Source: Lepidostoma basale (Eukaryota > Arthropoda > Insecta > Trichoptera > Lepidostomatidae). From it: a stretch of DNA of 64,000 nucleotides. Each line of letters starts with the position of its first letter. The stretch's first letter is position 1. The stretch lies in contig JAHDVF020001567.1 in the NCBI GenBank assembly GCA_022606425.2, forward strand, positions 1 through 64,000. Reading direction: 5' to 3'. Positions 43,307 through 54,000 of this stretch are shown here, piece after piece. Both the position numbers and the translations under genes were made by a program. A model generated the notes under the pieces. It saw only the letters and a list, made by a program, of their open reading frames with translations. It was not told the origin of the DNA and did not search any database.

Positions 43307-43775
43307 AACTAACTATCTTACCATCACGCCGTCTCCCCGAAAGGGTCTTCTTCTTCTTATTTTTGTCCTGTCACACCTCCGTGGTGCATAGGGCCTCAAG
43401 GAACCTTCTCCACCCGACTCTATCGCATGCTTGATGCCTAATATCATCCCAAGTGAGACCTGCCACCTTAACCTCGTCCAGCAGGGTTCTTCTCCAGGTG
43501 GCTTTAGGTCTGCCTCGCTTTCTCTTTCTCCCCATAGGGGACCAGTCTAGTGCACCCTGAGCGATGCAGGCTGGGTTCCGTCTCAGAGTGTGACCGATCC
43601 ACTGCCATTTGCGTCTACCGACCTGTTCTCTAATTCGTTTTTCGCCTGCCATAGTCCAGAGAGCGGCATTTGACACTTTTTTTCCTGACGACACCCCGAA
43701 AGGGTAGGCATAAAGAATGGACTGTCACACTTTAACCGATGCGGCACTCCATCCTTCGCTTTTCGCCCCGCTTTA
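43307..43775 (-). mobile_element. SINE-like element with LINE A tail, copy 3, interrupted
   Basis: 3' tail at 43307-43346 (complement of GACGGCGTGATGG), then after the insertion 43694-43775 continues GGGTAGGCATAAAGAATGG and GCGGCACTCCATCCTTC, matching copies 1 and 2. Confidence 0.65.
43347..43693 (-). pseudogene. LINE 3' fragment inserted with 12-bp duplication
   Basis: Minus strand reads VSNAALWTMAGEKRIREQ, GRRKWQWIGHTLRRN, GRKRKRGRPKATWRRTLLDE and DRVGWRRFLEALCTTEV, the conserved end of another RTE/Jockey-type LINE, and ends with an (AAG)n tail. CCCCGAAAGGGT flanks it at 43335-43346 and 43694-43705. Confidence 0.85.
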
Positions 43776-43829
43776 ATATTAAAATTTATGACATAATACC
43801 ACCACTAATATTACGACATAAATATCAGA

Positions 43830-43910
43830 AAAGAAAAGTTTGGCAGTCCATTCTTTCTGCCTACCCCTTCGGAGAGACGGCCTGATAGTTAGTTAGTTAG
43901 ATATTTCATA
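43830..43910 (+). pseudogene. LINE A or SINE-like 3' terminus
   Basis: GGCAGTCCATTCTTTCTGCC, TTCGGAGAGACGGCCTGATA and a TTAG tail. Confidence 0.6.
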
Positions 43911-44224
43911 ATATAAATAGGCAAAAATCCGCACGGGCGTCGTAAAAGAAAGAATGTGAGAATTAGCGTTTTGAATACAAGAGAGCGAAAGAGGAATACT
44001 TCGATTTATGTGAAAGTAATTCGATGCACACAATGCGCATGTCCAAGAACGTTTCTGGATAATTTTTAATTTTGTTCTGATTATTGTTGTGTGACGTTAA
44101 ACAAACCCCGAAAATAATTCACAATTTGGTTTACTTCTTTGAATATTTCACAGGTAGCAACAGGTATCATAATTTCCTATAACATACAATTTTCTGTAAG
44201 ATGTTATTGCACTGAATCATCCAC
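43911..44224. other. Unassigned stretch
   Basis: Nothing recognised. Confidence 0.4.
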
Positions 44225-44234
44225 GTGTTCCTAG

Positions 44235-44513
44235 GTACTCCTCTGGATGGTTGGCGAGGAAGATTCATCGTGGTCTCCGTTTTATATGCCCGTACCATCT
44301 CATCTGCCGTTCTGCAACATCGATATACAGAAGAACTTGGAAAATTTAATGATAGTTATTAAATATGGAATTATGAATGCGAAACGAACAGGTGAACACG
44401 TCCCGTGTGAAGTTATAACCGATCAAAATATAGTTTCAAACATTATTGTTGGATTTAACGCAGAGATAAATTATCCACTTAAGCTTAAAAACGGGTTTTT
44501 CGTTAGAAGATAA
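44235..44513 (+). other. Unrecognised open frame
   Basis: An acceptor-like TTCCTAG precedes GTACTCCTC at 44235. The frame then runs 92 codons (MVGEEDSSWSPFYMPVPSHL from the internal ATG 44247) to a TAA at 44511-44513. The composition looks protein-like (KRTGEHVPCEVITDQNIVSN), but I recognise no family. It could be a terminal host exon or an old transposon remnant. Confidence 0.3.
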
Positions 44514-45100
44514 TTTGATTTAGAAAAACTGAAAAAAGCTCTAGGCTTATACGAGCACACCGAACAGGTAAATCTCAACAATTTAAAACCCTTCTCACAC
44601 GTGTGGGAACTCGGGCGGGTAACACCACTGGGGATGATAGCATTAGGGGTAGCTACCCGGGGACCTACCCGCATACAAACACATCCGGAAGCGACAAAGA
44701 ATGGCGGCCATAAAAGTTTCCCGCCAACAAAGATCGCTCTTGGCAAAGGAGTGGGTTTAATATTTTTCAAAGCATCGCGAGGCACCGCCAGCGCGGACCG
44801 GAGCCGAGGCGACCGTCGGTGGGATGGTTGGGATGTCTTTTGCATCGTCGGTATTATCTTTGTAGAGATGTGTAAATAAAACCCAACGAGTTCTAGATCT
44901 AATGTGACATTCAAGACCACCCCACAACATAATGCAAAATGGCGGTTTGCAATCGTAGATGCTTTCAATTCATTGGCTTTACTGCAAACGCGATAAAATA
45001 CAATTTCAAATTTAACCTTTCGTAAGCAAAGATATTGAATCGGATTAAATTCTATTTATTGTTTCATGAACAATGATGTAAAATTCCATAATAAATAATC
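44514..45100. other. Unassigned stretch with a GC-richer patch
   Basis: 44590-44870 is GC-richer and open in several frames without any recognised domain. No repeat partner seen. Confidence 0.4.
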
Positions 45101-45104
45101 AATA

Positions 45105-45260
45105 TGAATGAAAACGTCGGTTTTCTAGAAGTTTCATTATAGTTTGGATTGACATGTTATGCCTTTCTAAGGCATTTTAAAGTTTTATTTGATAATTCCA
45201 TATTTAACAAATTTTGATAATGTCTTAGAAAAGTGAAACATGTCGAATTTTCAAATAGTA
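45105..45260. repeat. Dispersed repeat with hammerhead-like stems (third family)
   Basis: Two opposed copies: minus strand 45147-45175 has GCCTT-AGA-AAGGC followed by ATAACATGTC. Plus strand 45214-45244 has TTGATAA, a decayed stem and GAAACATGTC. Related copies are at 56385-56450 and 62535-62615. The core upstream of stem II is degenerate in all. Confidence 0.45.
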
Positions 45261-45289
45261 TCGTATCGTGTTTGCAGTAAAGTCTACGT

Positions 45290-45530
45290 CCTTCCTTGGC
45301 CTTCCTCGACTTCTTTTTCTATTCACATTACTTGTTTAAACTTTTTTAAGCATTCTTCTCTCTTCCATTCGTTTCATAAACCTTCAAAGTGAGTCTTTCT
45401 TTATTTTATTTAAGACTCATTCATCCGACTAACATTCCTTTCTAACTTTTCTAATCCTTCTTCTGTCAACTCTTAACTTCAATTTCATGCATAAGGTACA
45501 ACAAAAGCATTTTTGTATTTCAACATTTTA
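45290..45530 (-). pseudogene. Decayed LINE A fragment
   Basis: Complement of the GRPRK to NGVLVPTLM region, many substitutions. Confidence 0.5.
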
Positions 45531-45564
45531 AATGTTTGATTAAATTTAACTGCCCTGAGTATTT

Positions 45565-46060
45565 TTACATAAATTTTTTACACTTTTCACAGACTTGTAG
45601 CGGTTATAACACAATATTTTTCAATGTACAAAATTTTAACCTAAGTGCAGCTATATTTGTTCAAATATGAATCCACAACACAAAGTGAAAGCGAATATAG
45701 AAAGAATTATTAAAAATATATCACTAGAATTTCTACTATATTCGTCTTCACTTTGTGTAGTAGATGCATATATGAATAAATATAATTACACTTAGTAGTA
45801 CAACACTTTATTTCACTTAATGTTCCTATGTTCGAAATGTTCCCGTTACATGTCTCCTCTCCGCAATCCCAATTATACCACTTTTATATGTAACTCCACC
45901 CTTTTTAGTATATAAGTATTCACTCTGTTTTATTTTATTTATTTTTAAATTGTGTTCCTCGGTAAAGGTAATTTTATAACCAAAACATATCTGTGTTAAG
46001 TGAAATATTAAGTGTAATTATATTTATTCAAATATGTATCATTAGTTTCAGAATTACGTA
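45565..46060. repeat. PLE terminal-repeat remnants
   Basis: Segments such as TGAATCCACAACACAAAGTG and ACAACACTTTATTTCACTTA resemble the outer parts of the inverted repeats at 29241 and 30445. Cores are lost. Confidence 0.45.
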
Positions 46061-46404
46061 ATCGCTACACTGTTTTCGATGTTACTGGTATGTGCACCTT
46101 GATGCATGTATGCAGTGTACGCCATATTACAGCCAGGAATATTCTGGTCCAGAACTAACAACGTATTAATCAGACTACAAATGTTTGCTATGCGGATGAT
46201 CCGAATGTATTTGGACTCACGCCGATAAATCCTGTAGTCACAGGTACGGCGCATAAAATCAAACAGGAGTCAGGATTAAATGCCATATTTCACTCCTGCT
46301 GTAACTACATACAGAGTGTTCACTTCATTGTTATTGGTGTTTTGCCAAATAAGCATTCATATGGTATAAAGAAATGTAACAATTATGTAGGGTAAACACC
46401 GTAC

Positions 46405-46930
46405 AAATCTTAGGGAGTATGGATATTACCCGTGGCTCTTTCAGTCACTCGAGAGGAGACGAGACATTCACTAGGGTGTCCATTTTTTTCGACTGATAGG
46501 CGGTTGTATACACAACGCAGAAATCCTGAGTGATGTAGGTCTGTTCGTCCCTGATAATTATCTTTGACAAAGGGGCTATAGATTGTTTTATCTCCCATGA
46601 TGCAGAACCAACCTGCCAAGGGTTATGCCGGTAGGTAAAGCAATATCTTTGCTTAATCGTATCACCTCGGAGTTTGACATATTTTGTGATAGTTTGGCTC
46701 ATCTGAGGGAAGTACTATCTTTATTATAATTGTATGGTATATATTTATTTTAATTATTTGTCATGCATCTTATGTTTTTCGCTCTTTTTATTTATCTATT
46801 ATGTATGACTTATTATTGTGTATCTCTAACTTTAGTGTATTGGAAATAAATTCTGTAATGCTTCAGATAAAAAGGGGGCTAAAACTCTTCAAGAGTTATA
46901 TGGTCTAGGAAGTAAGTAAGTAAGTAACCA
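46405..46930 (+). pseudogene. CR1-like LINE 3' fragment (C2 subfamily)
   Basis: Reads like the end of LINE C (YPWLFQ, then DVGLFVPDNYL, NRLFYLP, MPVGKAI) with frame changes, but ends in (AAGT)n near 46912-46926. The copies at 57020, 58105 and 62290 resemble it more than LINE C. Confidence 0.65.
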
Positions 46931-46984
46931 ACTCATAAACACGGGTCTTCTCTCAGATTTGGGAGTTATAAAGAGTTTGTCTAT

Positions 46985-47585
46985 CTTAGATCACTGATAA
47001 CTAACCGGAGGATGCGAGAGGAAGATTCAACGCAGGACCCAAATGCCTAAAACTGCCATGACAAAGCTCACTAAGATATGACAAGACAAAAATATATTTA
47101 ACAATACCAAGATGAGACTAGTTCAAACCCTTGTTTTCTCCATATTCCTTTATGGTTACGAGTCTTGGACTATGCGAACATCGGAGAAGTTCAAACATTG
47201 ATGCTTTCGAGACATGATGCTGGCGGTAAATGCTGCGTATACCCTGGATGGCTAAAAGAAAAAAACAGTCGATCATTTACCAGCTGGGTATCAGGGAAGG
47301 ATTCTCGCGGATGTGCTCTCAGAGAGAATGAAAGTACTTTGGGCACATGGCCTGGAGAGATGAGGACAACCTTGAAAAGCTCATCATAATGGGCAAAGTA
47401 GGGGAAAAGGACGATCACCAAGCCGCTGGTCCGATCAAATCAGGGCGTTGACTGGTCCCTCATTAGCTGCAGCCTGGAGACTGACGGGTGACAGGAGCGC
47501 ATGGCGTGCCAAGGTCAATGGCTCACAGCATGGACACGATCCTCAATCATGAGGAAACGACTGAGAAGATAAGAATTGCCCGGGA
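46985..47585 (+). pseudogene. Decayed LINE, post-RT region
   Basis: Frames give MRLVQTLVFSIFLYGYESW, then RILADVLSERMKVLWAHGLE and WSLISCSLETD, known from a LINE type with a GKRRRGR-like motif, here with many stops. Confidence 0.6.
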
Positions 47586-47599
47586 AAACAAAATATGAT

Positions 47600-47905
47600 T
47601 GCATCATAGTATCATCAAGTAAAATTACAAAAGGATCCCTGAGATGGTTTGGACGTATGAGAGAAGAATGGTTAAAATCTTGAATACAAGCAGTGTTAGT
47701 GGAAAGAGAAGCCGTGAAAGATATAAGTTATTAAAGGCATAACTTAATCAGAAAGTAAAAGGTGACCATAAAATAGTCAAGCGTGCATGTTACGATGTAT
47801 GAATGTAGATGAAGCTCGAGAATATGTTAGGACATAGCAGTATGGCAGTCCATTCTTGCTTCTTACCCCTCTGGGGTAACGGCGTGATGGTTAGCTAGTT
47901 ATTAT
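47600..47905 (+). pseudogene. LINE A 3' fragment, decayed
   Basis: ITKGSLRWFGRM to the GTAACGGCGTGATGG end, with a TTAG-like tail. Confidence 0.65.
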
Positions 47906-47909
47906 AATA

Positions 47910-48350
47910 ATTTGAATTGGTAAAAGATGGATAAAAGTAGAATTTACGCAGTAGAAATGATATCTCTTAGACGAGTGTATGTTTAATCTGTATATGATAG
48001 GTATCTAATGCAAATATTTTAAGTAAATTGAGTGCGAATGAAAGTGTTGAGAATAAAATAATGAAAGGGTTATTAAGATCGTTTTGACACATGGAAAGAA
48101 TAAATGAAGAAATAATGATAAAGAAAGTGTATGTCAAAGACGTAAACGGAACAAGAAATAGAGGAAGACCGATAAATACGTGGCATGATCAAATAAATCA
48201 AACATTGAATGTCGGTCACGTGAGGAGTTGGAGAAAAAACATGTGTGCATGACACGAAGAATGAATTTTGAGGAAGCGAGAGAAGTATGTCAAGTAAGAA
48301 CAGTGAAGCGGTCCATTCTTTCTGCCTACCCCTTTGCAAAAAAAACCTGA
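47910..48350 (+). pseudogene. LINE A 3' fragment, decayed
   Basis: NWKMDKSRIYAVEMISLRRV-like start, NGTRNRGRPINTWHDQI and CMTRRMNFEEAREVC-like end, lacking the terminal GGCGTGATGG box. Confidence 0.7.
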
Positions 48351-48925
48351 AAAACACGAAATTTATAAAACCCTAAAAACATAGTCATAAAATAATAATA
48401 AAGTGCTTCTTTTATGGTGTTTTTTGTGATCGAACTATCTATTTGAACCGATACCAGAGTTTGTGCGAATTTTTTTACCTACGAAAATAACCGTACATTT
48501 GTAGGTGAGTTTCATATTATGTTAACCTAAAAAGAAATAAGTACCTACGTAGGTTACAGAGATAAACTGTTCTTCGACCATCTACGTTCAAATGCAGTAA
48601 AAAACTAGAAATATGACGCTTCGTTTCAGGTCGTATTCATAACTCGGGTTCGGGTGAGGTCGGTTCATGTCGGCTGACATCGGTGGCCTCAGGTGGCCGT
48701 TTGTAACTTGGTTCCCGCCGAAAAACATTTCCGTCAAGTGCTTTTGGCGGGAAATATCGGAAGGCGCCAATATTTCTGGACCGGTAATTGCGGAGCATCC
48801 GGAATGCAGTTCGCTATTTTGTCAACAGAGTAAAGATTGTCAACTATGTGTGCTAATTCTCTTTTCAAATAATTGGTTCTGCAAATGAAAACGTATGAAA
48901 GAATAGATCGGCAAATTACTAACAT
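48351..48925. other. Unassigned stretch
   Basis: 48650-48790 is GC-richer (GGCTGACATCGGTGGCCTC) with no recognised domain or repeat partner in the window. Confidence 0.4.
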
Positions 48926-48929
48926 TTTA

Positions 48930-49120
48930 ACTAACCATCACGCAATTAGATAATTGACCGCAGCATTGTTCTGTCCTGACATATCTCTGGAGATTCTTCT
49001 ATTATACATTCATACATCGTAACACGCACGTTCGCCGATTTTTCTGACTTCAAGTGTGGTCGCCGTTTATTAATTCTTCTTCTTCTTTTAACTATTCTTC
49101 TCTTATACATTCAGTGATCC
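48930..49120 (-). pseudogene. LINE A 3' fragment, partial
   Basis: TAACTAACCATCACGC tail and complement of the CMNVEE and RRACM-like region, then decays at a CTT repeat. Confidence 0.55.
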
Positions 49121-49189
49121 TTTTTTAATATAACTTAGGATGCAATCTATTCAAAAAAACCTCTAATAATTTATTTATGTATACAATAT

Positions 49190-49419
49190 AAGCGTTTTTT
49201 TTATTATCAGTATGTATGAGTGAGTAAATTAAGTTATAATAAAAAAAATATATTCAATTATATATTGATATATTTTTTAACAAACATAAAATATGAAAAG
49301 TTTATTTAAAAAATGCTCAATCAGAAATTGAAATTTCGAACGATTCTACAGGAGATTAACATTTTTTTTTGATACACGTAAGTATCGAAAAAGCTTTCGC
49401 CAGGTTGCCATGGAAGCCT
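49190..49419 (+). repeat. Upstream copy of the dynein-docking gene promoter segment
   Basis: Shares GTATGTATGAGTGAGTAAA, GAAATTTCGAAC and, at its end, TATCGAAAAAGCTTTCGCC plus the X-box-like GTTGCCATGGAAGC (49404-49417) with 50690-50873. It stops at the end of the X-box. Confidence 0.7.
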
Positions 49420-49424
49420 TACAT

Positions 49425-49625
49425 TTTTTCCTACTTTCATCCATCTTTTACCAGTTCCAATTCTTACTTGTCATAGATATGGGTTGGCACTAGAATTCTA
49501 TTATGTTCTGCCAACTATGCTTCAGTAGATATATTTATATTTGCTGTGATTATTTTCCCGTTCTTCCGTCTCTTTTAATTATTATTTCCAGATATATAAA
49601 TTCGGTAACTTGTAATTATTTAGAT
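49425..49625 (-). pseudogene. Decayed LINE A fragment
   Basis: Complement of the NWQKMDESRK to YLGS region (TTTTACCAGTTCCAATTCTT, AAATTCGGTAACTTG). Confidence 0.5.
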
Positions 49626-49879
49626 TTTTTTATGAAAAAAACAGTTTTTTTCCACTTTGAGGTCATTTTTCTCGACATTTTTATTATATTTATTTATACA
49701 TAAACACAAATGAGACAGAACAAACGAAAAACATTTAGGCGACTCATTTGGACACAAAACGGTGTTACAAAGATAAGATAAAACAACATGAAACTAAAAA
49801 ATCATTCATATCAGAAGGAATCCAAATATGTCGACGTCAGTGAGGCAATACTCTTTCCAGAATTTGTAATATTTTATTA

Positions 49880-50240
49880 ATGAATACTGCCTCACTGACA
49901 CTGAAAATGTCCAAATCCGAGACGATTAGATTCAACGTCCGAATTGCTCTTCCTACTGGCATCACCAAAGGCAGGTTGGTTCTGCGTGACGGAGCAAAGA
50001 ACAATTGATGTCGGCGCTGTCGCTGGAAATTATCAGGAACAAAATACCTATTTGCTCCAGGACATAGGGGTTCTCAATAGAGCCCCGAATCAGTTTGAAA
50101 AAATGCGTTGACAATAATCCTTCCCTCTTCAGTTCGAGGGAATTATACCCCAGCATACCCAAGAGAAATGCCGTTGAATAGAGCCAAGGATATACCCCGT
50201 ACTCTCTCATGTTTCGAAGGCTAACACCCCCATCATTGGG
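49880..50240 (-). pseudogene. LINE C-like 3' fragment
   Basis: Minus strand: MREYGVYPWLYSTAFLLGML, LRQRQ-like and LRHAEPTCL-like residues, then the MPVGRAIRTLNLIVSDLDIF end. It matches the family C tail with frame changes. Confidence 0.75.
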
Positions 50241-50689
50241 AGAACGATGTAAACCTGAGTTTGAGATATAAACCTGATATTTGAGTCATTGTGGAATTCC
50301 ACAGTGTTAACGCCTTAAGTTGATCAAAAATGTAATTATTTCAATAAAAGACAATAGACAGAGTAAACATGTAATTATCTCATTTAAGCATTTTCGATCC
50401 ATTAATTAGCCAAATTTATAGTAATTTAACGACTTTATAATGTATTTTCGTTGTTTTTTCACGTAAATAAACTATATATTATCAATAATTAGTACAAACA
50501 AGTCTATTTTATAGAAGTTTCAGTTTATTATATATGAATGATATACGAGTATTTCGCCTTTTTAAGACATTCACTAAAAACTTTTACATTTTTAATTCAT
50601 AAAAAATCGATTTAAATAACTCAGAGTGTCCAAAAATTTCACAAATTTTACTTAATATAAGTACTTTGCTTATAATATGTTTCAAATAT
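50241..50689. other. Unassigned upstream region
   Basis: AT-rich, no clear content before the promoter segment. Confidence 0.4.
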
Positions 50690-50857
50690 TAGACGGCTTT
50701 TTGATTTATACGAGTATGTATGAGTGAGTAAAATAAATTTCATGTATGAAAAAAATCATATAAAAAGCTTAAATCAGCGTTTGAAATTTCGAACATTGCT
50801 GTACTAAATTAATTCAATTTCTTTGATACTGGCCAATATCGAAAAAGCTTTCGCCAG

Positions 50858-50871
50858 GTTGCCATGGAAGC
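50858..50871 (+). promoter_or_regulatory. X-box-like RFX site
   Basis: GTTGCCATGGAAGC matches the RFX X-box pattern (GTTGCC, two-base spacer, GGAAGC against the ideal GGCAAC) about 125 bp upstream of the ATG, the usual distance for ciliary genes in animals. The same 14-mer occurs at 49404-49417. Confidence 0.6.
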
Positions 50872-50884
50872 TCGCCGCGTGCTT

Positions 50885-50898
50885 GAAACCTTAGCAAC
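50885..50898 (+). promoter_or_regulatory. Second, weaker X-box-like site
   Basis: GAAACCTTAGCAAC has a good right half-site (AGCAAC) and a weak left one, 14 bp after the first site. Confidence 0.35.
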
Positions 50899-50996
50899 AC
50901 CGCGCGTATCGCAGAAGGGGAACAAAACGGTCCGTGGGTCCACGAGAAAAGACGGGATTAATTCTGTAGAAGGAGAGGAGAAACGAGCTGAATAAG

Positions 50997-51074
50997 ATGG
51001 CAGCGAATTTGTTAAACGAGGAGACAGATTTGGACAAAATAGCAGAGGATGAACTGGCAAGACTACAACGGCAG
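50997..51074 (+). CDS. Docking-complex gene, exon 1
   Basis: 26 codons from ATG (MAANLLNEETDLDKIAEDEL...), ending in CAG before GTAGAT, phase 0. Confidence 0.8.
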
Positions 51075-54000
51075 GTAGATGAGAATATACTCGTATTACA
51101 TATTTTTAGTTTATATTATGAATATATGGAATATAAACATATCATTTCAAGCATTCAAAACCAAACAAGTTAACATAAAATATGTACTTTATTTATGACT
51201 GTTTTAAAATAAAATGAAAATGTATTTCAATGCGTCATTTAAACAGCTATATATTACTTTAAGTTTTTTTTTTAATTTTAAACTTTTGATTTATTAAAAT
51301 ATTTATAAACATACATGTTTCGGACACAGAAGCCGTTCATCAGTGATACCAATATTTTAACAAATTTTTCATGAATGTGGTCAGTTTTGAGAGATATAAA
51401 TAATAATATTATCTATTTAACCCGATGATCGCTGTAAGCACACATGTGCACATGCCTACGTAAACGATCGCCATAAGCGCAGCTGTGCGCGCTTCGCAAT
51501 ATTCGAAAGATGTATTTCAAAATTTATTCCGATTTTCTCACAACGACATCTATGAATATTTTAAAATATTAACAAACCAAAATGGATCGATATTTTTTGA
51601 TAGTTTGGGAGAAAATACGTGGCGTACCGGCGCACTGATTTTACAAACATGTGGCGATGAATGGGTTAATATCTGTCAAATAATAATAACAGATATTTAA
51701 TATCTAACTGGCCTTTCTAATGACCACATTCATGAACATTTTGTTATAATATTTATATCATTGATGAAGGGCTTCTGACATGACATAACACAGCAATATC
51801 CTACCGTTTACTTTTTAAAAAAATAAAAATATTAATGCATTTGATTAGATTCAACCATAGGGGAACTTTTTTATAACATAAGAAAAAACATATTTTTCAA
51901 CACTTGAAACGCGAATCAATAATCAAAAATCTACCCATCTTGAGTTCCTACTTCTCATTTGGTTGTAATAAATTATATTCCTATCGATCCAACAGGGTAG
52001 TAGATTTTGATTATGGGTACGTATTTTTTTATATTATTCATCCAGTAAAATGAGATTGTCGGAGCAAGCAATAGGTTTGATGCAGGTTGACTGCTAACAA
52101 CCCTTACCGCCTGTCCGATCATAAGAGGGCCCACCCCTCTCCCGATCCATCCATCATCCATACTACTCACTTTCATCCTAGGCACATGATAGATATACAC
52201 ATAAGGTATCCCGAAAAATATGTGTATTATCTATATATGGACTTTCAACTTTCTCCAGTGAAGTATATTAAATCTATTTGACTTGACATCTTATTTAGCA
52301 TTGAAAATAGTATATTTAAAAATAAATCCAATAACGTATTTTTTTATAATAATATTTAATTTCACTTGTTTCAACCTTAAGTATTGGTTTGTAGAAAAGT
52401 GTAATATTCTTGGGATGCTTGGGATGCCTCTTCGGCTTAAAATGTGGTAATTCTAAAGTGTTATTTAAACACCCCTTTTAAAGTGGTGTTAAAAGAAAAT
52501 ATACACTTTTTATTAATGTGTTTCAACCGTATTATAAAAAATATTATTATATTTCAACCGAAAGTGAGCTTTTATTTTAAAATATTGTTATTCGGAAAAA
52601 CATTTTCCCCCGAACACACGCGTCTTTTATTTTATAATATTTAATATTTTATTATAACAAACTAACTAACCATCACGTCGTCTCCCCGAAGGGATAGGCA
52701 GAAATAATGGACTGCCACACTTTTCTTTCCTGACATGTTTCTCTCGCTCCTCAACATTCATACATCGTGTCATGCACGCGCGTCGATTTCTCTGACTCCT
52801 CACATGGCCGACATTCAATATTTGATTTATTTAATCATGCCACGTTTTTCTCGGTCTTCCTCTATTTCTGGTTCCATTTACATCGTTCACATATAATTTT
52901 TTTACCATTATTTATTCATTCATTCTTCCCATATGTCCAAACCATCTTAATGATCTTTTGTTCATAACACCATCATTCGCACCGCATTCACTTCTTATAT
53001 TTTCATTCGACACTCTATTATACACAGAGTATCCACACATATTTATTTTATATATTTTTATTTTTAATATGTATTGAAATGATAAGTGATAAGTACTCGT
53101 ATTTGTTTTAGTTCCGTGTTATGGAAACTGAACGAGCCAGCCTAAGTAGCGCATCAAAACCAAAAATACGCAAACAAAAACAATTGCTGGATTCCTTAAC
53201 GAGAGAGTATGAGCAGCTTGTACTGGATCTAAAGGTAATCATACATTTAACTAACCGCTATGATTTTTATAATTTATTAAAACTATCTAGCTAGCTATCC
53301 CGCCGTTTTTCTGAAGGAATAGCCATTTAAACGGTTATTGGAAACAAAACTATACATGCGAGCAAAAATAGTCGTTCACAATGAAGTTCTGGTTCCATCA
53401 ATATATGTGGACATTCGTCTAAGAGTTTCTAATGCACTCTTCTTCTTTTTCTTCTTCCTTAGCCTATTCCCGTCTACTCCTGGACAAAGATCTCCTCCAT
53501 TCGCTTCCATGTCACTCTGTCCTGTGCAGACTGCATCCAGATTATTTCGACCTGTCTGTTCATATCATCCTTCCACCGTAGTTGCGGTCGCCCTGCACTT
53601 CTCTTTGCCGTCCACGGTTTCCAAGTCAGCAGTCTTCTTATCCACTTTTCGTCTGAGCTTTTGGCTACGTGACCTGCCTATTGCCATTTTTGAGTCTCCA
53701 TCCGGTGGATGATGTCAGTGACCTTTGTTTTTTCTCTCACCGTATCGTTTCTGAATCTGTCTCTTAGGCTTATTCCTAACATGGCTCTCTCCATGGCTCT
53801 TTGGGTTACTTGTTGTTTCTCGGCAATTTGTTTGGACAGTGTAATAGTTTCAAAACCATAAGTATCAATTGGCAGAACGCAAGCTTTATAGACTTTTCGT
53901 TTCAGGTTGATCGGTATTTTCCGGTTTTTAAGTTCGGTTCTTAGTACAATTCTTCTTTTTACCTCTGCGGTTTGGTTATCTCGGCCCAATCGAATATTGT

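Larger units (their letters stand above)
50690..50996 (+). promoter_or_regulatory. Promoter and 5' UTR region of the dynein-docking gene
   Basis: Lies between the unassigned upstream sequence and the start codon. It becomes GC-richer from about 50850 and holds two X-box-like sites. The transcription start is not determined. An A in AATAAGATGG at -3 to -6 gives an acceptable start context. Confidence 0.5.

Noticed and set aside
44471..44968. 165-codon minus-strand frame
   Set aside because: Composition is low-quality and it overlaps another open frame in a GC-richer patch; no domain.
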